Part shown: positions 1-5,562 of the stretch, piece by piece
How positions within the stretch are numbered: position 1 is the stretch's first letter
Layout of the letters: the number at the start of each line of letters is the position of its first letter
Source: Thiohalobacter sp.
GTDB taxonomy: Bacteria; Pseudomonadota; Gammaproteobacteria; DSM-19610
Direction: 5' to 3'
DNA: 6,412 bases
Assembly: GCA_027010005.1 (NCBI GenBank)
Contig: JALVCM010000517.1
Coordinates: 1 to 6,412 of the forward strand
Made by a program: the position numbers and the translations under genes
Notes under the pieces: model-generated
What the model saw: only the letters and a program-made list of their open reading frames with translations
The model's database searches: none
Told to the model about the DNA's origin: nothing

Positions 1-167
1 ACCAGCAGAAACAGGGTCTCCATGATGTCGTCCAGCCGGATAGCATATTCAGCCGCCAGTCGATGAAAGTCATCGAGTGTCAGCGGCGCAGCCTTCTGTT
101 TACAGGCGTCACGGGCCATGGCGGCCAGTGCGACGTCCCATTTTGGCATTGATTCTTCTGACGGCAT
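1..167 (-). CDS. Hypothetical protein, N-terminal part (runs off the left edge)
   Basis: An open frame on the minus strand begins with ATG at 167-165 and stays open to the edge, giving 55 complete codons. A clear ribosome binding site (GAGGAG) lies 7 nt upstream of this ATG, which decides the start over an internal ATG at 149. The visible protein begins MPSEESMPKWDVALAAMARD and continues as an amphipathic, probably all-helical segment (LTLDDFHRLAAEYAIRLDDI, then METLFLLV). There is no signal peptide, so it is probably cytoplasmic. I do not recognise the family, and the rest of the gene is outside the window. It is divergent from the sulfurtransferase gene, with a 231-bp gap between them. The call as a real gene rests on the start signal and the uninterrupted frame; the function is unknown. 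Confidence 0.75.
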   Translation of the reverse strand, partial: MPSEESMPKWDVALAAMARDACKQKAAPLTLDDFHRLAAEYAIRLDDIMETLFLL

Positions 168-398
168 ACGGTCTCTCCTCGTTATCCTGTTGCCATTGTA
201 GTTGAGCGACTGACTGAATTCCTGTCTGTTGTTGTTCTCCGAAGTGGAACTTTCTTTATTGATAACGGATGCTTATAGCGATAGTCTATACTGAACAGGG
301 TGGTCAGTACATCTGCCCGGCAAATCGGGCGTCCCGTATTCTCTAGCGGCGTGTTGCGTCAAGGATTGATGCATTGAACAAGACCAGGGCTTTCCAGT
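168..398. promoter_or_regulatory. Divergent intergenic region upstream of the sulfurtransferase/c-di-GMP operon
   Basis: 231 bp without a gene separate two divergent starts, so it must hold promoters in both directions. For the plus strand the best -10 candidate is TATACT at 287-292. A TTGATA at 259-264 is too far from it (22 bp) but is 15 bp from a weaker GATAGT at 280-285. TATAG (274-278) and CTATA (286-290) form a short inverted repeat over the -10 candidate. For the minus strand, TACAAT (complement of 195-200) is a -10 candidate without a convincing -35. A small hairpin, GCCCG/CGGGC with a 6-nt loop at 315-330, lies in the presumed leader and has no T tract. No known riboswitch is recognisable. 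The promoter positions are inferences. Confidence 0.4.
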
Positions 399-1349
399 AT
401 GACATCTGACCGGCGAAGCCGGTTGCCCGGCATTTCTGCTGCGGTGCTTCTTTTGTTTGCAGTGCCGGGTATTTTTGCCACAGCCGAGCTTCCTGTGCTG
501 GGTTATCTTTCAGCGGCCGAAATCGACAGACATCTTGTTGATCCTGACTGGTTACTCAGGGAAATGCATCGCCCTGACCTGGTCATTCTCGATACACGAA
601 CACGTAAGGCCTACCAGGCACAGCATATCAGGGGTGCCGTCAATCTGCCTGTGTGGGAGACCTTTGGTGATGAGCCGAGAGCAGACCTGGCTGCGCCTGT
701 TTCAAAGATACAGGAACTGTTCAGTGCGGCAGGTGTGGACCAGCAGACGCGGGTCGTACTTTATGACGACGGCGAGATGATCGATGCCGCCCGGGTTTTC
801 TGGATTCTTGAAACCCATGGCCATAAAAAAGTGATGTTGCTGAACCCGGGGTTTCGTGAGTGGCAGGCCGCCGGCCTGCCGGTTAATGACAGTCCTGTAC
901 GTCCACGTCCCCGCAAGTTTCTTTCACATATTGTCCCTGAGCGCCTTGCGACCAAGCTCAGTACCCGTCTTGCGATCGACGATCCCGAAACTGTCATTAT
1001 AGATGCCCGGGGGGAAGAGGAGTACAGAGGTAAAAAAACCCGTTCCAGTCGCAAGGGGCATATTCCAGGTGCCATTAACATTCCGTATACGGAAAACTTC
1101 ACACCGGATGGCAGGTCGATACGTTCCTTCGATGAACTGGAAAAGATATACAAGGATATTGGGCGGGACAGGAAAGTGATTACCTACTGCAACAAGGGGA
1201 GGCACTCTGCATTGACGTATTTCATTCTGCGGCAGCTTGGTTACGATGTATCGGCCTACGACGGCTCTTGGTTCGAATGGGGTAATGACCGCCGGCTGCC
1301 TGTTGAAAGTCATACGGCTGAAAAGCCTGCAGAAGCTGCACCGAATTGA
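399..1349 (+). CDS. Exported tandem-rhodanese sulfurtransferase (thiosulfate/mercaptopyruvate sulfurtransferase type)
   Basis: 316 residues with two rhodanese domains. Enzymes of this family move a sulfane sulfur from thiosulfate, 3-mercaptopyruvate or a persulfide to a thiol or cyanide through a cysteine persulfide. Residues 1-29 form a signal peptide (basic start, hydrophobic core about 13-27, A-T-A before a likely cleavage), so it should act in the periplasm. The N-terminal domain (about 35-165) has the CH2A-like LVILDTR and HIRGAVNLP motifs and YDDG at 122-125 where a catalytic loop would be, with Asp and no Cys, as is usual for the inactive half. The C-terminal domain (about 180-303) has VIIDARGEEEY, GHIPGAINIP and the loop C264-N-K-G-R-H-S, so C264 is the predicted catalytic residue. 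The loop differs from classical CRKGVT and CGSGVT, so the donor cannot be named. An in-frame stop at 375-377 makes ATG 399 the first start; only a weak AGGG lies upstream. Its stop shares one base with the start of the c-di-GMP gene. Confidence 0.92.
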   Translation: MTSDRRSRLPGISAAVLLLFAVPGIFATAELPVLGYLSAAEIDRHLVDPDWLLREMHRPDLVILDTRTRKAYQAQHIRGAVNLPVWETFGDEPRADLAAPVSKIQELFSAAGVDQQTRVVLYDDGEMIDAARVFWILETHGHKKVMLLNPGFREWQAAGLPVNDSPVRPRPRKFLSHIVPERLATKLSTRLAIDDPETVIIDARGEEEYRGKKTRSSRKGHIPGAINIPYTENFTPDGRSIRSFDELEKIYKDIGRDRKVITYCNKGRHSALTYFILRQLGYDVSAYDGSWFEWGNDRRLPVESHTAEKPAEAAPN

Positions 1350-3781
1350 TGACATTATTTGAAAAAACAAAAGACTCACTGCGCCGGCTTTCTGTGCGAA
1401 ACCAGCTGATTCTTGCAATTTTTTCCGCTTCATTAATTGTTGCTGTCTCCATGTCTGCCATGGTGATCTACCTGGGCAGTCGCGCAATCCAGGAAGAAGC
1501 CGAGCACGGCCTGACATCGGTCATCAAGGTGCTGAGCCAGGATTTCGTCAAGGTGCTTTTACTGGACTCGCCTGATGTTGCAGCGGATACCGTGTCACGT
1601 CTTGAAGCCTTTCCCGATGTGCTGGCGGCATACCTCTACGACCAGGATGAGAAATTCCGCTTCGGTTACCGGAAAAAAGGTACTGAACCGGTGCCGGTGC
1701 CGGCCTACCAGGTTACAGATATCAGTTATAACGATGACGACCTGGAGGTTTTTTCTCCTGTTAAATACCGGGGCAGGCAGTATGGCGTCATCTATGTGCG
1801 TTTTTCACTGGCGTCCTACAGGGAGCGAATACAGGGTTACTACAGGTTGATACTTCTGCTGGCTCCCCTGCTGGTGCTGTTGACACTTTTTGTTGCGGTA
1901 CGTTTTCAACGTTCCTTCAGTGAGCCGGTGCAGCGTCTTGCCCGGGCCTTTGAGAAGGTTTCAGACAGCAGGGACTATACATTGCGTGTCGGGACACGTG
2001 AAAAGAATGAAGTGGGGCAGCTGTTCGAGGGCTTCAACCGCATGATGGAGCAGATCCAGGAAGCCAGCGAGGCAGTGGAACAGACCCTGCAACATCTCCA
2101 CGTGACGCTGGAATCGATTATCGACGGTGTTGTTGCCTGTGATGGAAAGGGACGTATTACCTACATGAACAGCAGCGCTGAACAGCTGTTACAGCTCAGA
2201 CTTGAGCAGGCAAAAGGGCGTTCAGTCCTCGATGTGGTGAACATGGTAAAAGAGGGTGATACCTCGGCACGTGTGCCGGTCTGCCAACGCGCACTATGGG
2301 AGGCCAGGGAGATACCGGCGGAGCCCGGGATCACGCTGATTAATACATCCGGTGAGCAGATCCCGGTGTCAGTCAATGCGGCACCCATGTGGGACCGCGG
2401 TGGCTCGATAGCAGGTGCTGTCATGGTCATCCGCGATGTGACTGAAGCGCGGCGCATGGCAAAAGAACTGACCTTCCAGGCAAAACACGACAGTCTTACC
2501 GGGCTGGTCAACCGTACCGAGTTTGAACGCATTGTCAGTCTTGAAATAGCCAGGGCCAGCATCAAGGAGCAGCCCTGTGTGCTGTTATATCTCGATCTTG
2601 ACCAGTTCAAGGTAGTAAACGATACCAGTGGTCATGTCGCCGGTGATCAGTTACTCAGACAACTGGCGGTGATACTGGCTGAAGAATTACGCAGCAGTGA
2701 TGTGCTGGCGCGCCTCGGTGGTGATGAGTTTGGTGTGTTTCTCATTGGTTGTGAAAGTGAGGTTGCCCTGCGGATTGCCGAGAACCTGCGTCGCGCAGTG
2801 ACAGAGTTCCGTTTTGTCTGGGACAACAATACCTTTGTCGTTGGTGTCAGTATCGGTATGGTTGAGGTAGATGAACACATCAGTTCGGTCGTAGACCTGC
2901 TGAGTGTGGCTGATGTCGCCTGCTATGCTGCCAAGGACGCCGGGCGCAATCGTATCGAGCTGTACCGGCACGATGATGCTGATTCACAACGGCGCTACAG
3001 TGAGATGCAGTGGGTGTCACGTATTGTGCGTGGACTGGAGGAAAACCGGTTTCGGCTGTACCGGCAAAGTATTGTTCCTCTCGATACGGATGCAGAGAGC
3101 GGGGAGCACTTTGAGGTGTTGATCCGTATGCGTGATGAGGACGACCGGCTGGTACCTCCCGGCGCATTTTTCCCGGCAGCGGAGCGTTATGGTGTGACGC
3201 CGAATATTGACCGCTGGGTCTTGTGTAATGTGCTGTTATGGCTGGACGAGCATCCTTCCGAGCGCAGGAAGCTCAGCCTGTGCAGTATCAATGTGTCAGG
3301 CCACACGCTGGCGGATGAACATTTTCTCGAATACGTGGAGTCGCAGCTTGATGCGCATCCACTGCCTGCTGAAAAACTCTGTTTTGAAATTACCGAAACA
3401 GCGGCCATTTCCAATCTTGCCGTCGCCAGGCATTTTATCTCCAGGCTCAAGGCACGTGGCTGCCGGTTTGCGCTGGATGACTTTGGTTCCGGCCTGTCAT
3501 CGTTTGCCTACCTGAAAAACCTTGATGTTGATTTCCTGAAGATTGACGGGATGTTCGTCAGGGACATGGTCGAAGACCCGATCGATCGTGCCATGGTGAA
3601 ATCGATTAACGAGATCGGTCAGGTCATGGGCATGAAGACAATCGCAGAGTTTGTCGAGAATGACGAGATACGCGAACAGTTGTCCGATATCGGTGTGGAC
3701 TATGCGCAGGGCTATGGTATTCATAAACCCGAGCCCATGTCGCCGGACGCGGGCAGCGATGCCGATTCACAGATTGCCTGA
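1349..3781 (+). CDS. Membrane-bound c-di-GMP turnover enzyme: CHASE8-like sensor, HAMP, PAS, GGDEF and EAL
   Basis: 810 residues. Domains: TM1 about 18-42; periplasmic region 43-163 resembling CHASE8 of YfiN-type cyclases; TM2 about 164-185; HAMP about 186-240; PAS about 250-370; GGDEF about 376-540; EAL about 555-800. The diguanylate cyclase half is intact: DLDQFKVVND at 416-425, GGDEF at 457-461, and an inhibitory I-site RSSD (448-451) five residues before it. The phosphodiesterase half is also complete: E589 in EVL (a common EAL variant), N648, E680 in FEITE, D710-D711 in DDFGSG, K731 in KIDG, E767 and Q787. Both making and breaking of c-di-GMP are therefore possible, with the net direction probably set by the sensor and PAS domains. 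ATG 1349 is preferred to TTG 1346. It overlaps the stop of the sulfurtransferase gene by one base and no good Shine-Dalgarno site precedes it, so translational coupling is likely. The signal sensed is unknown. Confidence 0.96.
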   Translation: MTLFEKTKDSLRRLSVRNQLILAIFSASLIVAVSMSAMVIYLGSRAIQEEAEHGLTSVIKVLSQDFVKVLLLDSPDVAADTVSRLEAFPDVLAAYLYDQDEKFRFGYRKKGTEPVPVPAYQVTDISYNDDDLEVFSPVKYRGRQYGVIYVRFSLASYRERIQGYYRLILLLAPLLVLLTLFVAVRFQRSFSEPVQRLARAFEKVSDSRDYTLRVGTREKNEVGQLFEGFNRMMEQIQEASEAVEQTLQHLHVTLESIIDGVVACDGKGRITYMNSSAEQLLQLRLEQAKGRSVLDVVNMVKEGDTSARVPVCQRALWEAREIPAEPGITLINTSGEQIPVSVNAAPMWDRGGSIAGAVMVIRDVTEARRMAKELTFQAKHDSLTGLVNRTEFERIVSLEIARASIKEQPCVLLYLDLDQFKVVNDTSGHVAGDQLLRQLAVILAEELRSSDVLARLGGDEFGVFLIGCESEVALRIAENLRRAVTEFRFVWDNNTFVVGVSIGMVEVDEHISSVVDLLSVADVACYAAKDAGRNRIELYRHDDADSQRRYSEMQWVSRIVRGLEENRFRLYRQSIVPLDTDAESGEHFEVLIRMRDEDDRLVPPGAFFPAAERYGVTPNIDRWVLCNVLLWLDEHPSERRKLSLCSINVSGHTLADEHFLEYVESQLDAHPLPAEKLCFEITETAAISNLAVARHFISRLKARGCRFALDDFGSGLSSFAYLKNLDVDFLKIDGMFVRDMVEDPIDRAMVKSINEIGQVMGMKTIAEFVENDEIREQLSDIGVDYAQGYGIHKPEPMSPDAGSDADSQIA

Positions 3782-3789
3782 GACGATGT

Positions 3790-4014
3790 TTACTGAACAA
3801 CCGCGCGGCAGCGGCAGAGCTGTGCCTGGATCAGCTGCATCAGTTCATCGAGTGCCATGTCGCCGGGTACATCCTGGATATCGGAGAACCAGATATCCTC
3901 GACTTGCCCGGCATCTTCGGTAAGCTGCCCGGAAACCAGGGGTACACCGACAAAGACACCCTGCTGGCCATCATCAAGGCAAACTGTAACCAGTTGCAAT
4001 GGAATTGATTTCAT
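3790..4014 (-). CDS. Small acidic hypothetical protein, 74 residues
   Basis: A minus-strand frame of 74 codons begins MKSIPLQLVTVCLDDG and ends QAQLCRCRAVVQ. I chose ATG 4014 because TGGAG lies 7 nt upstream; an in-frame ATG at 4035 would add 7 residues but has no ribosome binding site. The N-terminal half looks like beta-strands (LQLVTVCLDDG, GVFVGVPLV). The C-terminal half is acidic and helical (ALDELMQLIQAQL) and ends with a Cys-rich CRC. There is no signal peptide or membrane segment. I do not recognise the family. Support comes from the ribosome binding site, a sensible protein composition, and the fact that it fills an otherwise empty stretch exactly between neighbours: its stop is 8 bp from the stop of the c-di-GMP gene, and it diverges from the macrodomain gene. 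A partner role with either neighbour is only a guess. Confidence 0.6.
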   Translation of the reverse strand: MKSIPLQLVTVCLDDGQQGVFVGVPLVSGQLTEDAGQVEDIWFSDIQDVPGDMALDELMQLIQAQLCRCRAVVQ

Positions 4015-4067
4015 CTGGCAACTCCAGTGACCCATTTATGGATCGATAAAATTAATATACACATAAA

Positions 4068-4074
4068 AAGGAGG
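4068..4074 (+). promoter_or_regulatory. Strong Shine-Dalgarno AAGGAGG not in register with the macrodomain start
   Basis: AAGGAGG is the best ribosome binding site in the window, but it lies 25 nt before ATG 4100, too far to serve it. In the macrodomain frame no ATG, GTG or TTG follows until 4100. In other frames TTG 4081 (6-nt spacer) and GTG 4083 (8-nt spacer) are ideally placed, each opening a very short ORF. Confidence 0.6.
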
Positions 4075-4082
4075 CATAAGTT

Positions 4083-4109
4083 GTGCCAGATTCGGGAGGA
4101 TGGTCGTGA
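4083..4109 (+). CDS. Possible 8-residue leader peptide coupled to the macrodomain gene
   Basis: GTG at 4083 follows AAGGAGG with an 8-nt spacer and opens a frame reading VPDSGGWS that stops at TGA 4107-4109. This stop overlaps a GTG at 4106 in the form GTGA, the usual arrangement of translationally coupled genes, and GTG 4106 is in frame with the macrodomain protein. A second mini-ORF from TTG 4081 ends at 4113. The reading is an inference from signal spacing only; an ORF this short can arise by chance. Confidence 0.3.
   Translation: MPDSGGWS
4094..4099 (+). promoter_or_regulatory. Shine-Dalgarno GGGAGG that bears on the macrodomain start
   Basis: GGGAGG directly abuts ATG 4100 (no spacer), which is poor for initiation there, but is 6 nt before the in-frame GTG 4106, an ideal distance. 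This favours GTG 4106 as the true start and a protein two residues shorter. Confidence 0.55.
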
Positions 4110-4603
4110 TTGATGTGATAAATCAGGATATTACCACGCTCGAAGTGGACGCTATCGTCAATGCCGCCAATCAAACCCTGCTGGGTGGTGGCGGTGTGGA
4201 TGGCGCAATTCATCGTGCTGCCGGTCCGGAACTGCTGGAATTCTGTCGCCATCTTGGTGGGTGCCCTGTTGGTGAAGCGCGTATAAGCCCGGGTTTCAGG
4301 CTGTCGGCAAACTGGGTAATTCATACTGTGGGGCCGGTATGGCGCGGCGGACATGAAGGCGAGGCTGCATTGCTGGAAAACTGTTACGAGAACAGTTTCC
4401 GGTTGGCGATTGAACACCGTATTCGTTCAATCGCATTTCCAGCCATCAGTACCGGCGTGTACGGTTACCCTTTCGGGAAAGCGGCATTCATCGCCGTTTC
4501 CGTCATGCGCCGCTACGAAGCCAGGTTCGAGCGGATTGTGGCGTGCTGTTTTTCCCGCGCGGATGCCGAATGTTACGGTGAACTGCTGGCTTCGGACGCG
4601 TGA
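4100..4603 (+). CDS. ymdB: Macrodomain protein, YmdB-type O-acetyl-ADP-ribose deacetylase / ADP-ribosyl hydrolase
   Basis: 167 residues, one complete macrodomain, close in length to E. coli YmdB (177). The family binds ADP-ribose; YmdB-type members hydrolyse O-acetyl-ADP-ribose and remove ADP-ribose from acidic side chains, and E. coli YmdB also modulates RNase III. The diagnostic motifs are present: [16 protein letters not shown] at 9-24, [17 protein letters not shown] at 29-45, [10 protein letters not shown] at 75-84 and [13 protein letters not shown] at 112-124. N24 and D34 match the catalytic Asn and Asp of YmdB. The first loop reads NQDIT where E. coli has QGDIT. The protein is cytoplasmic, with no signal peptide. 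The region before GGCPVGEA is shorter than in E. coli. ATG 4100 is given as the conventional start, but GTG 4106 is better spaced from GGGAGG. The gene is a single unit, divergent from the 74-residue gene, and its last 31 bp overlap the START gene on the other strand. Confidence 0.95.
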   Translation: MVVIDVINQDITTLEVDAIVNAANQTLLGGGGVDGAIHRAAGPELLEFCRHLGGCPVGEARISPGFRLSANWVIHTVGPVWRGGHEGEAALLENCYENSFRLAIEHRIRSIAFPAISTGVYGYPFGKAAFIAVSVMRRYEARFERIVACCFSRADAECYGELLASDA

Positions 4604-5232
4604 AGTAACTCACGCAAGTGCTTCATTAATTCCTTTACATAGCGGCGCATTCCGGCCCGCGCTACCCAGCGTGGCACATGGCCGCCCGGGTCAAGTCTGA
4701 TGTGGTACAGCGCATCCAGTCCACCGGTTTTCCCCGGCTTGATACGCCAGCAGCCGGAAAATTCAGCCGGACGGACCCGTTGACCGGCTGGCAGTGTGAA
4801 CCGGTCGCTCAGTTGCCAGTCGACACGGTAGTGTTGAAGTGCAGGCTGACTGTCGAGACTGGTACTTTCCAGAATATAGTGCCGGTCCTGTAACGGGCCG
4901 GGCAGTTCCAGTTGCTGGTAGATCCATTTGCGGTATTTTGTTTGCAACAGGACGTTGCTTTTCCTTACGTGGGGTATGTGCTCGCGAAACGAAGCATAGT
5001 CCCATATGATTTGATACAGCGATTGCGGTGCGGCGGGCCAGGTGATCCGGGCCGTTAATTGCGGGCTGCCGGTGGATGTCACAGGCTCAAAAAGCGTCAA
5101 TGTTTCGTCGGAAAATACCCTGTGCCAGCCCGGGGCCTGTGGGGAATTTTGGCAGGCAGACTGTGCCAAAGTACACATTGGCAGCAGAACTGTCGCTAAA
5201 ACCAGACACATTTTCCGGCTTTTGATAAACAT
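4573..5232 (-). CDS. Exported START-domain (SRPBCC fold) lipid-binding-like protein
   Basis: 219 residues. Residues 1-25 form a signal peptide: basic start (K4, R6, K7), hydrophobic core 9-22, cleavage probably after A23 or S25. The mature protein would be periplasmic. The rest matches the START pattern: an opening amphipathic strand region ([15 protein letters not shown]), the helix [19 protein letters not shown] (77-95), the strand pair around [14 protein letters not shown] (110-123), GCWRIKP (160-166), DPGGHVPRW (181-189) and a closing helix [15 protein letters not shown] (196-210). START domains enclose a hydrophobic ligand, often a lipid, but the ligand here is unknown. A polyketide cyclase-like SRPBCC member is the alternative. 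ATG 5232 has AAGGG 8 nt upstream; the alternative ATG 5211 would remove the basic start of the signal peptide. The C-terminal tail HASEASSSP is encoded antisense to the end of the macrodomain gene. Confidence 0.85.
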   Translation of the reverse strand: MFIKSRKMCLVLATVLLPMCTLAQSACQNSPQAPGWHRVFSDETLTLFEPVTSTGSPQLTARITWPAAPQSLYQIIWDYASFREHIPHVRKSNVLLQTKYRKWIYQQLELPGPLQDRHYILESTSLDSQPALQHYRVDWQLSDRFTLPAGQRVRPAEFSGCWRIKPGKTGGLDALYHIRLDPGGHVPRWVARAGMRRYVKELMKHLRELLHASEASSSP

Positions 5233-5255
5233 CGGTTGAACCCTTCAAAACTTTG

Positions 5256-5270
5256 CGATACACCGTATCG
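5256..5270. repeat. Perfect inverted repeat CGATAC-ACC-GTATCG, possible operator
   Basis: Six-base arms with a 3-nt centre, 24-38 bp upstream of the START gene start, inside its likely leader or promoter, and overlapping the weak plus-strand -35 candidate. No T tract follows, so it is not a terminator. The binding protein is unknown. Confidence 0.5.
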
Positions 5271-5285
5271 AACGGGAACAATGCC

Positions 5286-5316
5286 GGACTGTCCCGGTCA
5301 CAGTTTCTGGACTGTG
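5286..5316. repeat. Cluster of three ACTGT half-sites, possible operator
   Basis: GGACTGT occurs as a direct repeat at 5286-5292 and 5309-5315 (23 bp apart), with an inverted copy ACAGT at 5300-5304 between them. The second pair forms the perfect inverted repeat CACAGT-N6-ACTGTG at 5299-5316. The first pair, CTGT-N7-ACAG, is one base short of the E. coli LexA spacing (N8), so LexA is not called. The cluster is 52 bp upstream of the small membrane protein start. Confidence 0.5.
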
Positions 5317-5354
5317 GCGTCAAAATGCAGGAGTTTGCTCTCAACCAATCCCGC

Positions 5355-5360
5355 AAGGAG
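5355..5360 (+). promoter_or_regulatory. Ribosome binding site AAGGAG of the small membrane protein
   Basis: AAGGAG lies 7 nt before ATG 5368 but only 1 nt before the in-frame ATG 5362, so it selects 5368 as the start of the small gene. Confidence 0.75.
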
Positions 5361-5367
5361 CATGAGT

Positions 5368-5466
5368 ATGGACCACTATAATCTCAAGAGCCGTGTTTCC
5401 GCACTGTTCATCGCCTCTATTGCCTGGGTGCTGTTCGTTACGGCGCTCATGTCTGCAGGCAGCTGA
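5368..5466 (+). CDS. Single-helix small membrane protein, 32 residues
   Basis: The ORF from ATG 5368 encodes MDHYNLKSRV followed by one hydrophobic helix (about residues 10-29) and a short SAGS end. K7 and R9 just before the helix predict N-terminus in the cytoplasm and C-terminus outside. The strong AAGGAG at ideal spacing and the perfect single transmembrane pattern argue for a real gene despite the size; the in-frame extension further upstream has no membrane or family character and crosses the operator-like repeats. Small one-helix proteins commonly attach to and tune larger membrane complexes, but I recognise no family here. The di-iron protein gene follows 96 bp downstream on the same strand, with a GC-rich hairpin between, so the two may share a transcript. 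Confidence 0.65.
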   Translation: MDHYNLKSRVSALFIASIAWVLFVTALMSAGS

Positions 5467-5497
5467 AAACCTGACGCAACAATCTGCTGTTCCTGGC

Positions 5498-5522
5498 CAC
5501 CCCGACCCCCGGGTCGGGGGTG
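5498..5522 (+). terminator. GC-rich hairpin between the small membrane protein and the di-iron protein (terminator or attenuator)
   Basis: Arms CACCCC and GGGGTG, then GACC and GGTC with one bulged G, close on a 4-nt CCCG loop. The stem is strong, but only a short TGTTT follows, so termination would be partial at best. It may terminate transcripts of the small gene, lower expression of the downstream gene, or protect mRNA ends. Confidence 0.5.
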
Positions 5523-5562
5523 TTTCAGTTCCAGGTCTGAATTGACTTCAGGAGATAGCACT

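Larger units (their letters stand above)
4015..4099. promoter_or_regulatory. AT-rich divergent promoter region between the 74-residue gene and the macrodomain gene
   Basis: The stretch 4036-4069 is markedly AT-rich compared with its surroundings. Minus-strand -10 candidate: TATATT (complement of 4054-4059), about 40 nt from the start at 4014. Plus-strand candidates: TAAAAT at 4047-4052 and TATACA at 4056-4061. No convincing -35 box was found for either direction, so the exact promoters are uncertain. Confidence 0.4.
5233..5367. promoter_or_regulatory. Divergent regulatory region between the START gene and the small membrane protein
   Basis: 135 bp upstream of both divergent genes. For the plus strand a weak pair is TTGCGA at 5253-5258 and AACAAT at 5277-5282 (18-bp spacer). 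No good promoter was found for the minus strand. Two perfect inverted repeats lie here (listed separately), the usual sign of repressor or activator binding. The end of the region holds the ribosome binding site of the small membrane protein gene. Confidence 0.4.

Noticed and set aside
315..330. Riboswitch in the leader of the sulfurtransferase gene
   Set aside because: Only a 5-bp hairpin is visible and none of the conserved cores of known riboswitches, including c-di-GMP types, can be seen.
411..428. Twin arginine R5-R6 in the sulfurtransferase signal peptide as a Tat signal
   Set aside because: The residues after RR are S-R-L-P, lacking the hydrophobic pair of the Tat consensus. A Sec signal fits better.
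1346..1348. TTG start for the c-di-GMP gene
   Set aside because: ATG follows immediately in frame at 1349 and neither has a better ribosome binding site, so ATG is preferred.
761..1517. Antisense ORFs of 130 and 197 codons across the sulfurtransferase gene
   Set aside because: They lie opposite a clear rhodanese gene, lack start signals and show composition typical of shadow frames (high Arg and Ser).
5288..5303. LexA (SOS) box
   Set aside because: CTGT and ACAG are separated by 7 bases, not the 8 of the E. coli box, and the neighbouring genes are not SOS genes.
5236..5367. Longer form of the small membrane protein starting at 5236
   Set aside because: The added 44 residues show no recognisable domain, have no ribosome binding site, and run across the operator-like repeats.
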